A stretch of DNA of 64,000 bases from Draconibacterium aestuarii (GCA_026671195.1 JAPOHD010000010.1:109034-173033); one strand, 5' to 3'. Positions 51,696 through 60,894 are shown, counted from the stretch's first letter. Notes: generated from the letters alone by a model not told the origin. Program-made: numbers and translations.

Positions 51696-52313
51696 ATAAT
51701 TATTTTTTATTTTCTTTAATTCTTACTGAACGATAAATTTGGTCTGTTCTGTGGATTTTCACAACCAATCCAAGTACACGAATATACAAACTTTAATGTT
51801 ATTTACCTATTCAGCATTTGTGATTTTCCCATGTTTTATCGACAGTGTTTTTAACATGTTAAACACTTAAATGTCAAACAATAATCAAAATCCACCAACA
51901 ACATCACAGTTGTTTCCGACAGGCTGGCTGCCGGGCTTTCCATTTTAGTTTCCTCTCATTTTACAGTTCCGCCAACACCAAGCAGCAAGCTTCCGCCGGT
52001 CGCTTCTACTTGTCGGGCGTCATTGCAAAATGCTTCGGCAAGCTACCACTCCAATCCCTGCCAGTCGTCGGTGGGTACTTTACAATTTCAACTGGTGACT
52101 CCAACCTGCAAAATAAAAAGAATCCGCTACGGATTCGATTATCGTAATACCCAAAAAACAATACGACACTGGAACCCAGTATGGGCTCGATAAAAAAACA
52201 CGAGCACAAATTTATGTATAATCCAACCCGTAACGGGTTGTAAAAAACCGTACTCAGCCATTCTACTATAATCGAGCGCATACTGCGTTCAATATTTCAC
52301 AATATTTTTGAAT
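51696..52313. other. Long spacer between dnaN and gldFG with a palindrome array
   Basis: 618 bases without a supportable gene. The part nearest dnaN is AT-rich and should hold its promoter. From about 51900 the DNA is visibly richer in G+C and resembles dispersed non-coding repeats. A minus-strand frame at 52006-52281 has no family resemblance. The end nearest gldFG carries four evenly spaced palindromes (separate entry). Confidence 0.6.
52121..52287. repeat. Array of four short palindromes at about 52-base spacing with different stems
   Basis: AATCCG-CTA-CGGATT (52121-52135), CCCA-GTA-TGGG (52175-52185), CAACCCG-TAA-CGGGTTG (52224-52240) and CGCA-TAC-TGCG (52277-52287). Centres are at 52128, 52180, 52232 and 52282. 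Stems differ in sequence, yet every one is perfectly complementary with a three-base loop containing TA, and the linkers share an AAAAAAC run. Confidence 0.7.
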
Positions 52314-54728
52314 TTATTTCCGCGAATACCGGTACCGGCGAATAAAATTATAGAACAAGCCAAAGAGAACGACAGTTAACAATGGTAGCAATATATTCAG
52401 CCATTGCCAGAATGCTTTTTCTTCGCGTAATTTTACCTGATCGAGCAAACGCATTTTTAGTGTACGGTTTCGCAATTGCATAATTCCCCGGTCGTCGTTC
52501 AAATAAAAAACGGTATTTAACAAAAACTCTTTATTCCCCCAGGTACGGTTTACAACCCGGTCGTACCCTAATTGCTGAATTTGTGGCGATTGCCCCGAAT
52601 AATTTACCTTATTGGCTATTAATCCGGCATCGGCAATTACCACCATTTTTGTGGTTTTGCTTTCGTTTAAAACCAAATTCGACGAGTACCCCAACTGCTC
52701 AACCATCCTGTTCTTATACAAGGAGGTAAACTCACCTTCGATTAAAACACCAACCGGAATAAACGGAATGGTAAATAACTCGCGCGCAGGCGGATTATTG
52801 ATATTTTGCAGACTCACCGACGATGGAGATTTTACTTTTCGTGCATAAGGCGATGTTGTTAAAATAACAGATTTCGTTAAATTATTATTCCCAGAAATCG
52901 TATCCACCGACGATACAAATTCGCTTAAAACCCGGTTTAAATTGCGACTTAGCGGATGATCGTCGTTTGGTGTTAACAAAGGAGAATAATACCAGTGATG
53001 CAAGGTAAATTTTGCCTGTGTGTCGGTTGGGGCAGTATTTACGGGAATCTGTGAACAATCAACATCCTGCAACAATTCGTAATTTAACCGTGCGCCATAT
53101 TTAAACAACTGGTCGCCCAGGTTAATATCGCGCGGAAATGCATAGGTTTGAAATCCACGCGACAAACTATCGCTGTCTACCTGCACCGGATCGATGAGCC
53201 ACATTACTTTTCCCCCATTCATAATGTACTGGTCGATCACAAATTTATCTGCTTCTTCAAAAGGCCTTGTGGGTCCGGCAACAATCAGCACATCAAAATT
53301 GTCGGCATATTTCCCCAGCATTTCTACCGAAATACGCGTTACGTCAAAGTCGGCCGACAAAGCATTCGCAAAATCCATCACCTGGTAAGCATCAAATTCG
53401 CCCTGTCCTTCTAAAAATGCCACTGTTGATTTTTTGCTGCGCATTAATTTCTGAAATGCGTTCACCAACTCAAATTCCACACTTTCGGCCGAATGATTAA
53501 AATTATATTCGTGCGAAAAATCCTGGTTGTATTTTAAAAAGTTTACCGCAACTTCTTTGTTTCCCATACGGATTAGTGCTCCCGGAAAAATCAATTTTGT
53601 GGTAACTCCTTTTTCGGTTTTATGTCTGAAACTTGTTGGTACAATTCCTTTTACATACAAGTCCTCGATGAGTTGCTCTCGCTTTTCTTCGCTGGCAATG
53701 GCATACAAATCGGTTACTTTTAACCGAAGTGGTTTGTCTGAATACGCATTTAAAACCGCTATTTTTTCGAAGACTTCGTTTTGCAGTTTTTTCAGGCCCG
53801 GTTCCAGTTCTCCCTCCAGAAAAAACTCGATAGAAACCGGCTCTAATATACTTGCTGCTATTTCTTTGCTTACCTGCGACAGCGAATAACGCTTGTCGGA
53901 AGTCAAGTCGATCCGATACAAAAAGTTAGTCGATACAAAAAACAAAAACAGCATTCCAAGCCCGGAAAGAAGGGCATTCAATTTTGCTTTCCCGGCTTTT
54001 AACTTTCCCTTACGAAGCACCAGTCCTGTGGCATACAAAAACATCAAGGTCATACCCAGAAAATAAACCACATCCTGCAAATCGATCACACCGCGCGAGG
54101 CCGACAAATAATGACTGTTTATGCTTAAATAATTAAGAATTTGTTCGAGCAGATAAGGAACACCCGACGACGCCACAAACTCGAAACCCAGGTAAAAAAT
54201 AAAGCAAACAGCCATGGCCAGAATAAACGACACAATTTGGTTATCGGTTAAAGCCGAGGCAAAAACGCCAATGGCCACATAAATTATTGCCAGGAAAAAG
54301 AGTCCGAAAAACGAGCCCCAGGTAGCACCCACATCGATACTACCCACCGGATTTCCCAACAAATAAACCGACAAGAAATACAGTAAGGTGGGCAACAGCG
54401 AGAACACCACCAACACCAAACCGGCCAAAAACTTAGCTAGCACCAAATGAAAATCGGACACCGGCCGGGTTAACAAAATTTCGATGGTTCCGCTACGCTT
54501 TTCATCGGCAAAAAAGCGCATGGTAATAGCAGGCACCAAAAACAAATACAACCACGGAGCCAGTGAAAACAAACCCTCCAAAGTGGCATATCCATTATCG
54601 GGAATATTATAAGTCCCCGGGAATACCCACAAAAACAATCCGCTTACCAACAAAAAAACCAGCACCGCCAAATATCCAATCAGCGATCCGAGGAATGTCT
54701 TTATTTCTTTTTTAAAAAGTGAAAACAT
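52314..54728 (-). CDS. Fused gliding-motility ABC transporter protein GldF-GldG
   Basis: 804 residues. The first ~240 are an ABC-2-type permease with six membrane helices (GldF; MRFFADEKRSGTIEILLTRPVSDFHLVLAKF is split around TIEILLTRP). A helix near 255-275 starts the GldG part, an extracytoplasmic domain (TSDKRYSLSQVSKEI, VAFLEGQGEFDAYQVMDFA, VLIVAGPTRPFEEADKFVIDQ kept in pieces) ending in a C-terminal membrane helix and RRYRYSRK. In Flavobacterium, GldA, GldF and GldG are separate and form an ABC transporter needed for gliding; here F and G are one chain. The ATPase gldA is not in the window. Confidence 0.92.
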   Translation of the reverse strand: MFSLFKKEIKTFLGSLIGYLAVLVFLLVSGLFLWVFPGTYNIPDNGYATLEGLFSLAPWLYLFLVPAITMRFFADEKRSGTIEILLTRPVSDFHLVLAKFLAGLVLVVFSLLPTLLYFLSVYLLGNPVGSIDVGATWGSFFGLFFLAIIYVAIGVFASALTDNQIVSFILAMAVCFIFYLGFEFVASSGVPYLLEQILNYLSINSHYLSASRGVIDLQDVVYFLGMTLMFLYATGLVLRKGKLKAGKAKLNALLSGLGMLFLFFVSTNFLYRIDLTSDKRYSLSQVSKEIAASILEPVSIEFFLEGELEPGLKKLQNEVFEKIAVLNAYSDKPLRLKVTDLYAIASEEKREQLIEDLYVKGIVPTSFRHKTEKGVTTKLIFPGALIRMGNKEVAVNFLKYNQDFSHEYNFNHSAESVEFELVNAFQKLMRSKKSTVAFLEGQGEFDAYQVMDFANALSADFDVTRISVEMLGKYADNFDVLIVAGPTRPFEEADKFVIDQYIMNGGKVMWLIDPVQVDSDSLSRGFQTYAFPRDINLGDQLFKYGARLNYELLQDVDCSQIPVNTAPTDTQAKFTLHHWYYSPLLTPNDDHPLSRNLNRVLSEFVSSVDTISGNNNLTKSVILTTSPYARKVKSPSSVSLQNINNPPARELFTIPFIPVGVLIEGEFTSLYKNRMVEQLGYSSNLVLNESKTTKMVVIADAGLIANKVNYSGQSPQIQQLGYDRVVNRTWGNKEFLLNTVFYLNDDRGIMQLRNRTLKMRLLDQVKLREEKAFWQWLNILLPLLTVVLFGLFYNFIRRYRYSRK

Positions 54729-54729
54729 A

Positions 54730-54760
54730 GTATTCAGTGTTCAGTCACAGTATTCAGTTT
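54730..54760. repeat. Left inverted repeat of the four-helix-bundle cassette
   Basis: Built of heptad-like GTATTCAGTGTTCAGTCACA and ATTCAGTTTT elements; its reverse complement (ACTGAATACTG.. ACTGAACACTGAATAC) closely matches 55221-55252. It begins two bases upstream of the gldFG start codon and overlaps the 3' end of the cassette gene. Confidence 0.7.
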
Positions 54761-55131
54761 TCTATGTTACTGCATCCAAATTTTATCGGATTTAATATCA
54801 TATAATTAATCAGTTTACCAATCTCTTTATTTTCCAATTCCAACTCATCAAAAGTATCTTGATTGATATATTCACACGCAAAGGCAAATTCTAACCACAC
54901 TCGTGTTTCACTGTTTTCACCATCTGAGTCGGTTAATTTACTAATAAAATGTTTGGGATATTTTCTTTTTCGATAAGCTTCTGCAATATTAGCACAAACC
55001 GATCTCGAAGATCTACGGATTTGATCAGTTAATGAATATTTCTCTTCCTTTGGAAAAATTTTTGATATATTATAAATATTCATCGCCAAAGAAAATCCTT
55101 TTTTATAAGCCAATAAATCTGTAAAATCCAT
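54754..55131 (-). CDS. Four-helix-bundle protein (S23/intervening-sequence-protein family)
   Basis: 125 residues from ATG 55131; an in-frame GTG at 55173 is less likely. The pattern LLAYKKGFSLAMNIYNISKI, FPKEEKYSLTDQIRRSSRS, VCANIAEAYRKR and ETRVWLEFAFACEYI is the S23 four-helix-bundle family, first seen as ORFs within 23S rRNA intervening sequences and related to the Avd protein of diversity-generating retroelements. No retroelement parts are near. It sits alone between lpxB and gldFG, bounded by inverted repeats. Function is unknown; RNA binding has been suggested for the family. Confidence 0.88.
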   Translation of the reverse strand: MDFTDLLAYKKGFSLAMNIYNISKIFPKEEKYSLTDQIRRSSRSVCANIAEAYRKRKYPKHFISKLTDSDGENSETRVWLEFAFACEYINQDTFDELELENKEIGKLINYMILNPIKFGCSNIEN

Positions 55132-55220
55132 ACCAGTTATTGTTTGTGTATTCCATCGTTTCTTATTCTTCACTGTAACAGCAACCGATCACTGCGACTT
55201 TTTTTTCATTCTTCATTGCA

Positions 55221-55252
55221 ACTGGTTACTGATCACTGAACACTGAACACTG
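55221..55252. repeat. Right inverted repeat of the four-helix-bundle cassette
   Basis: ACTGGTTACTGATCACTGAA followed by CACTGAACACTG. It is an inverted copy of 54730-54760 with few differences and one gap, and ends one base from the lpxB stop codon. Confidence 0.7.
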
Positions 55253-55253
55253 C

Positions 55254-56384
55254 TCACTCTCCCCTCAGTAACTCAATCATTTTCTCAGCGGCCCGTTTCG
55301 AGCAGCCGGATTCGCCCATGAACTCGTTCATCTTTTTATAATCGTCGAAAATCTGTTGTCTGTATTTCTGGTCACTCAACAATTTATCGAGTTCGGCCGA
55401 TACATTTTCAACCGTCATCTCAAGCTGAATGTATTCCTTAATGGCAAATTTCTGTAAAATTATATTTGGTAACGAGGCCCATGGAATTTTTACCAGGCGG
55501 CGGGCAATAAAATCCATCACTCTTCCGCCCTCCATTTTATAAAGCACCGTTTGCGGAACGTTAAAAAGTGCCGTTTCGAGCGAAGCCGTACCCGACGTTA
55601 CCAGCGCTGTGTGCGCATGATTTAACACATCGTAGGTAGCATTAAAAAGCAGCTTTATTTCGGAGCCTTTTAAAATACTTTCGTACAGCTTTTTGTCCAC
55701 CGAATTTACACCCGGCAAAACCAGCTGGTATTCATTACGACCGGCAACGGCATCGCGCATTACCGAAAGAATGTATTTAATTTCCTGCACACGGCTGCCG
55801 GCCAGCAAGGCAATTATGGGGCGCTCGTCGAGTTGATGTTCTTTTAAAAATTCGGCTTTGCTTTTTGCTGTTTTTTTAAATTCACCAATGGAATCGAACA
55901 ATGGATTTCCCACATAATTTACATCAACACCGTGTTTTTTAAAAAAGGCAGTCTCAAACGGAAAGATGGTAAACATTTCGTCGACAAAAGCACGTATTTT
56001 TTTTACACGGTATTCTTTCCACGCCCAAAGTTTTGGTGAAATATAATAGTAAATCTTTATGTTGTTTTGTTTGGCAAACTCCGCGATCCGAAGATTAAAC
56101 CCGGCGTAATCGATCAAAATCAAAACATCGGGATGGTACTCCAACAAATCCTTTTTGCAAAAGTTCATGTTGCGCTTTATGGTTCGGATGTTGAGTATCA
56201 CATTTAAAAAACCCATAAACGCCATTTCGCGGTAGTGTTTTACCAGATCGCCACCCACTTGTTGCATTAAATCGCCGCCAAAAAAACGAAATTCGGCAGC
56301 CGCATCTGCAACTTTCATCTCTTTCATTAAATTTGAGCCATGCAAATCGCCCGATGCTTCGCCTGCAATAATATAATACTTCAT
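55254..56384 (-). CDS. lpxB: Lipid-A-disaccharide synthase
   Basis: Joins UDP-2,3-diacylglucosamine and lipid X to make the lipid A disaccharide at the inner membrane. 376 residues, as usual. YYIIAGEASGDLHGSNLMKE at the N-terminus, VLILIDYAGFNLRIAEFAK, YYISPKLWAWKEYRVKKI, and ALVTSGTASLETALFNVPQ with the sugar-nucleotide site all match LpxB. It starts one base after the stop of a small membrane-protein gene, and surE is upstream; the three form an operon. Confidence 0.97.
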   Translation of the reverse strand: MKYYIIAGEASGDLHGSNLMKEMKVADAAAEFRFFGGDLMQQVGGDLVKHYREMAFMGFLNVILNIRTIKRNMNFCKKDLLEYHPDVLILIDYAGFNLRIAEFAKQNNIKIYYYISPKLWAWKEYRVKKIRAFVDEMFTIFPFETAFFKKHGVDVNYVGNPLFDSIGEFKKTAKSKAEFLKEHQLDERPIIALLAGSRVQEIKYILSVMRDAVAGRNEYQLVLPGVNSVDKKLYESILKGSEIKLLFNATYDVLNHAHTALVTSGTASLETALFNVPQTVLYKMEGGRVMDFIARRLVKIPWASLPNIILQKFAIKEYIQLEMTVENVSAELDKLLSDQKYRQQIFDDYKKMNEFMGESGCSKRAAEKMIELLRGE

Positions 56385-56385
56385 A

Positions 56386-56688
56386 TTAAATTGCTCTTGA
56401 AATTAAAACCAGGAATGCATACAATATGGTCGCCCCCAAAACACCGCGGGCAGCCTTTTCGTATTTCTTTTTCAAAAAGATCCAAAAAACTGCAACGTTG
56501 GTAAAAACACATAAACTTACAACCTTAACCAAAGCCTGTATTCGCCACATGCTGCGGATATAATCAACAAATGAAACATCAGATTCTTTAACAAGATAAA
56601 ATATAAAAAAAATGAAAACAGGCGTAACTAGTCCTGCCAGGAGACCGGTTCCAATTGTATCTAATTTATTTTTTCTACGTCGTTGCAT
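56386..56688 (-). CDS. Small membrane protein between surE and lpxB
   Basis: 100 residues with a basic N-terminus (MQRRRKNKLDTIGTG) and three hydrophobic helices at about 15-33, 52-70 and 80-98. No motif points to a function. Its one-base distance to lpxB and placement after surE suggest a conserved operon, so a role in the envelope is plausible but not shown. Confidence 0.72.
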   Translation of the reverse strand: MQRRRKNKLDTIGTGLLAGLVTPVFIFFIFYLVKESDVSFVDYIRSMWRIQALVKVVSLCVFTNVAVFWIFLKKKYEKAARGVLGATILYAFLVLISRAI

Positions 56689-56784
56689 TTAAATTATATA
56701 TTGTTTTACTTGTTTTTACCCCTAAATCCCCGAAAGGGAACTTTAAACCTCTCCTAATAATACGGAGTTTGACGGACTGGCTCT

Positions 56785-57546
56785 CTAAAATTTCCAGCTT
56801 TTTAACTGCTCCATGGTTTTGTAGCAAGTCATATCAACAGTAACGGGCACCACCGATGCAAAATTGTTATTTAATGCGTGAATGTCGGTCTCAACAGATT
56901 CCTCCTCGAAGTTTTTAAAATAACCGGCCAACCAATGGAAATCGCGTCCGTGCGGATCAGTACCTTTCTGAAACTCTTCTTCCCACTTGCCGTGTGCCTG
57001 ACGGCATACTTTTACACCTTCCGGTTTCCCCTTCGGAATATTAACATTCAAACAGGTAAATTCGGGAATTCCGTTTTCCATTACACTTTGAAAAACTTTA
57101 GCAACAATCATTTTTGCTTTCGAAAAATCGGCGTCGGGATTAAAATCATCCAGCGAAAAACCGATTGACGGAACTCCGTGTAAACTTCCCTCGATGGCCG
57201 CTCCCATGGTTCCGCTGTAAATTACACTTATCGACGAGTTGGCTCCGTGATTAATTCCAGACACCACATAATCGGGTGTTCGGTCGAGCAAACTATTAAA
57301 ACTAAGTTTCACACAGTCAACCGGAGTACCGTTACATTTATATGTTTTCGCCCCATGAATTTTCTCAACCGGCACAGCACGCAAGGGATAATCAACAGTT
57401 ATAGAGCAAGCTTTTCCCGACATGGAAACTTCGGACGAAATGACAATTACTTCCCCAAATAGCTGTATTACTTCTACCAATTCGCGTAAACCTTTGGCAT
57501 GTATTCCATCGTCGTTTGTTACTAATATTAATGGTTGTTCTGACAT
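56785..57546 (-). CDS. surE: 5'/3'-nucleotidase SurE
   Basis: Metal-dependent nucleotidase acting on nucleoside monophosphates, in the cytoplasm. 253 residues. The metal-binding Asp pair is in LVTNDDGIHAKGL, followed by the Ser in SMSGKACSIT, YKCNGTPVDCVKL, and VSGINHGANSSISVIYSGTM with the conserved Asn. It is the first gene of the surE-lpxB unit, with a good promoter directly upstream. Confidence 0.97.
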   Translation of the reverse strand: MSEQPLILVTNDDGIHAKGLRELVEVIQLFGEVIVISSEVSMSGKACSITVDYPLRAVPVEKIHGAKTYKCNGTPVDCVKLSFNSLLDRTPDYVVSGINHGANSSISVIYSGTMGAAIEGSLHGVPSIGFSLDDFNPDADFSKAKMIVAKVFQSVMENGIPEFTCLNVNIPKGKPEGVKVCRQAHGKWEEEFQKGTDPHGRDFHWLAGYFKNFEEESVETDIHALNNNFASVVPVTVDMTCYKTMEQLKSWKF

Positions 57547-57566
57547 ATCTTTTTTCGAATAAGAAA

Positions 57567-57616
57567 CAAAGATAATTAGAAATTAGGACTGAGTACAAAG
57601 TAGTGAGTACTTTGTA
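57567..57616 (-). promoter_or_regulatory. surE promoter overlapped by a palindrome
   Basis: On the minus strand TTG (57598-57596), 21 bases and TATCTTTG (57574-57567) fit the consensus. A perfect inverted repeat TACAAAGTA-GTGAG-TACTTTGTA (57594-57616) covers the TTG and could bind a regulator. Confidence 0.6.
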
Positions 57617-58038
57617 AAAAGTATTTTTTTGCGATCTTATTTCTATTTTTTTTACCCCGTCAGATTATAGATGCAATCGGGTTACTATCAATTTACTATA
57701 TCCATACAAATTTTTCAAATCATAAATTAAAACAAATACAAGGAATACACATCAATAAACCTTTCGCAATTTGTTTAGTCAACGTTGATACTATGGCATA
57801 GTGATTGTGAGTTACAGCAACTTTTTGTTAATACGCTGTTAAAATCAACTTTTACTTGATCCTGCACGATGATTTTTTGTTTAGGCTTTATGTAGAAGAT
57901 GTTTTGGTATTTTATTAACGTTCCGAATTGATCACAAATTAACATGAATGCAAATAAAACCCTGTGCTTTGCACACTATTGCTATAAAGTAAGGAATTAG
58001 AGCCAGAAAATTGAAAATAGAAACTATTAATTATTACA
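57617..58038. other. AT-rich spacer upstream of the outer-membrane barrel gene
   Basis: 422 bases between divergent genes. No ORF, hairpin terminator or exact -7 box was found by eye; the promoter of the barrel gene should lie here. Confidence 0.5.
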
Positions 58039-60471
58039 ATGAGTAGAATGAGATTATTGTTACTGTTTGCCTTTACAATATTAGTAACCAGTAACAACCT
58101 GTGGGCAGTTGATGCAACAAATCCGAATGAAGATGGTGTTGTAAAAGGGAAGATTTTTGACGGCAAATCGAAAGAGCCGATAGAATATGCAACAGTGGCC
58201 CTTTACCAAAAAGAGGATGACTCAGTAGTGACAGGAACTATAACCAACGAAAATGGGGAATTTCAGATTAAAGGATTAAAACCCGGTAGCTTTTATATTG
58301 AAGTATCATTTCTTGGATACGAAAACAAACGTTTCAACGACGTTTCGATTGAAAGAGCGAGGGAAGTAATTGATCTGGGACCAATTGATTTAGGAGCCTC
58401 ACCCACCGAAATTGAAGCGATTGATGTAGTGTCGCAACGTCAGAGTGTAGAATATAAAATTGATAAAAAAATTGTTTCTGTAGGCAGCCAGATGACTTCG
58501 GCATCGTTATCGGCTGTTGAAGTTTTAGAGAATGTCCCTTCCATAAGAGTGGATATTGAAGGCAATGTTTCATTAAGAGGAAGCACTGGTTTTACGGTGC
58601 TTATCGATGGCAAACCGACCATTATGGAACCGAGTGATGTATTGCGGCAAACACCGGCCTCAACTATTGAGAATATCGAAATTATCACTAATCCGTCGGC
58701 TAAATACCAACCAGATGGGACTGGTGGAATCATTAATATTATTACAAAGAAGAACCGCATGCAGGGAGTGCAAGGATTATTTAATGCAAAAGGCGGTTCG
58801 TTTGGAATGAAAGGCGGAGATTTTCTTTTAAACTACCGTAAAAACAAATTAAACTTTAACCTTGGGGCCGATTACAACGACCGTCCGTTTCCGGGAACCA
58901 GTTTTAGCGAGCGCCGCACCACTGCCGAAGATGGCACAACCACAGTTATTAAAGCCTATGGAGACGATAAACGTGGTTTTGAAATGATGGGATTACGCGG
59001 AGGTCTGGACTGGGATATAACTGAAAAAGACGTATTCACTGTTGGTTTCAGAGTTGGCGATTTTAACATGTACTCAAACTCGACATTGGATTATATAACC
59101 ACTGAAATACCCGACAAGGGTGAAGAATTGCGTGAATTGAGTATGAACGAAGGAACCAGAGGTGGTACCTATTATTCATTAACCACAAACTATACGCACA
59201 AATTCGAAGAAAAAGGCCACGAGTTTGCGGCCCAGCTGAATTACCGATACCGAAAGGGAGATGAATCATCGGAAAATATTTTGAAGGATGGTATGAATTA
59301 CGTAACAAGTGGAACAAAAACAACGGAGTTTGGTCCTTCGGGGCAATGGGAATTGCGGTTAGATTATACCAAGCCACTTGGAGACGACAACCGACTTGAA
59401 GCCGGATTTCAGGGAAGACGAAGTACCAGCGAAGATGAAATAGAACTCTATTTTTGGCAAAACGGTGGTTTTGAAATTCAGCCCGACAAAGGAAATATTA
59501 CAGAATACGACCGAAACATTATGGCCTTGTATTCAACTTTTAACGGAAACGCCGGCAAATTTGGCTATCAACTGGGATTGCGCGGAGAATACACTTACCG
59601 CGATATAACAACACAGCGCGACAACCAAAATTATACTATCGATCGATTTGACCTTTTCCCAACTGCTCATTTCTCGTATCAATTAACAGAAGAAAACCAG
59701 TTAATGGGTAGTTACTCGCGTCGTATTGACCGCCCAAGAGGATATTACCTGGAGCCTTTTATTACCTGGGAAGACATGTTTAATGTTCGCCAGGGAAATC
59801 CCGATTTACTGCCCGAATACATTGATGCTCTGGAAGCCGGATATTTAAAAAGCTGGGATAAGACACAATTATCGTTCGAAGGTTTTTACCGCGTAAAACA
59901 CAACAAGGTGGAACGCATTCAGAGCGTTTACGACGATGGAATTTTGCTAACGACTTTCGCCAATGTGGGAACTGATTATTCAACAGGTGGTGAATTCATG
60001 TTTACAACTCCTTTGTATAAATGGTGGGAAATAAACATTATGGGCGACTTTTACGACTATCGTATAAAGGGAGTGAAATACGACGAACCTTTTGAACGAT
60101 CGTCGTTTAACTGGAGTGCCCGTATGAGCAACACTTTCCGGATAAAAAAGAACATGCAATTACAGTTTGATGGCAACTACAACAGTGCAACCATTACTTC
60201 TCAAGGACGCACTGAGGATTTTTATATGCTGAATGCAGCTTATCGTGTTGACTTGTTCGACCGCAAAGTGTCAGCCGTAGTTCAGGTACGCGACATTTTC
60301 AATACCGGCAATCGTGTGAGCATTACCAAAGATCCGGACTTTTACAATTATACCGAACGAACCCGAAATGCTCCAATGTTTTCGTTTACCCTGTCGTATC
60401 GTTTAAATAACTTTATGCAAAAGCGAAATCAACGCGGCTCTGACGGAGGCGACAGTATGGAAGAATTTTAG
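58039..60471 (+). CDS. TonB-receptor-like outer-membrane beta-barrel family protein
   Basis: 810 residues: signal peptide (MRLLLLFAFTILVTSNNLWA), carboxypeptidase-regulatory domain about 30-115 (GKSKEPIEYATVALYQKEDD, ENGEFQIKGLKPGSFYI), plug about 130-235 (ENVPSIRVDIEGNVSLRGST, VLIDGKPTIMEPSDVLRQTP, PDGTGGIINIITKK), then a barrel of the OMP_b-brl_3 type. Such proteins resemble TonB receptors; the substrate is unknown and no SusD gene is near. The C-terminal ~15 residues (KRNQRGSDGGDSMEEF) are a polar tail. It stands alone with a long upstream spacer. Confidence 0.92.
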   Translation: MSRMRLLLLFAFTILVTSNNLWAVDATNPNEDGVVKGKIFDGKSKEPIEYATVALYQKEDDSVVTGTITNENGEFQIKGLKPGSFYIEVSFLGYENKRFNDVSIERAREVIDLGPIDLGASPTEIEAIDVVSQRQSVEYKIDKKIVSVGSQMTSASLSAVEVLENVPSIRVDIEGNVSLRGSTGFTVLIDGKPTIMEPSDVLRQTPASTIENIEIITNPSAKYQPDGTGGIINIITKKNRMQGVQGLFNAKGGSFGMKGGDFLLNYRKNKLNFNLGADYNDRPFPGTSFSERRTTAEDGTTTVIKAYGDDKRGFEMMGLRGGLDWDITEKDVFTVGFRVGDFNMYSNSTLDYITTEIPDKGEELRELSMNEGTRGGTYYSLTTNYTHKFEEKGHEFAAQLNYRYRKGDESSENILKDGMNYVTSGTKTTEFGPSGQWELRLDYTKPLGDDNRLEAGFQGRRSTSEDEIELYFWQNGGFEIQPDKGNITEYDRNIMALYSTFNGNAGKFGYQLGLRGEYTYRDITTQRDNQNYTIDRFDLFPTAHFSYQLTEENQLMGSYSRRIDRPRGYYLEPFITWEDMFNVRQGNPDLLPEYIDALEAGYLKSWDKTQLSFEGFYRVKHNKVERIQSVYDDGILLTTFANVGTDYSTGGEFMFTTPLYKWWEINIMGDFYDYRIKGVKYDEPFERSSFNWSARMSNTFRIKKNMQLQFDGNYNSATITSQGRTEDFYMLNAAYRVDLFDRKVSAVVQVRDIFNTGNRVSITKDPDFYNYTERTRNAPMFSFTLSYRLNNFMQKRNQRGSDGGDSMEEF

Positions 60472-60496
60472 AAGCGATACAAAGATAAATTACAAA

Positions 60497-60666
60497 AACC
60501 CGGATTATGCATTAAGGAGTTGTTATGAGCATTGAAAATACAATAAAACAAGCACATGCTGAGACAAGGCATAGCACCGTTCTGGTGAGTTGAAGCAAGT
60601 GAGTGAACCGCCTTGTTTTGAAGTGGTTTCAATGCGCAATAGACTTTTTAATGCATATTGCGGGTT
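60497..60666. mobile_element. MITE-like 170-base element with terminal inverted repeats
   Basis: The ends are 19-base inverted repeats, AACCCGGATTATGCATTAA (60497-60515) and TTAATGCATATTGCGGGTT (60648-60666), with 17 of 19 pairs. Inside, CATTGAAA/TTTCAATG and AAACAAG/CTTGTTT also pair, so nearly the whole element can fold into one long hairpin. It has no ORF. It could be a MITE or an IS end derivative, or a structured RNA. The remaining parts of 60472-60894 hold nothing I can identify. Confidence 0.6.
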
Positions 60667-60894
60667 AAAACTGGAGTATTCCAAAACCGCTCACTAAATA
60701 CTTGCGAGGTCCCATCTATTAAAATTGCTTAATTTTTCAAAATCTGCATTAAAAACAAATTGGTTTGAAAATAATGGCCTAATTTTTGGATTATGCCCGG
60801 AGTTCATATTTTAAACAAGAAATTGGGGTAAAATATAAACACAACAAGTTAACAAAGAAAAACAAGTAATGTGGCGTTAAAGCCATTGTAAACA

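Noticed and set aside
52006..52281. 91-residue minus-strand ORF between dnaN and gldFG
   Set aside because: It lies in repeat-like DNA with several palindromes and shows no family resemblance or promoter.
54754..55131. Diversity-generating retroelement suggested by the Avd-like four-helix-bundle protein
   Set aside because: No reverse transcriptase, template repeat or variable target gene is present nearby.
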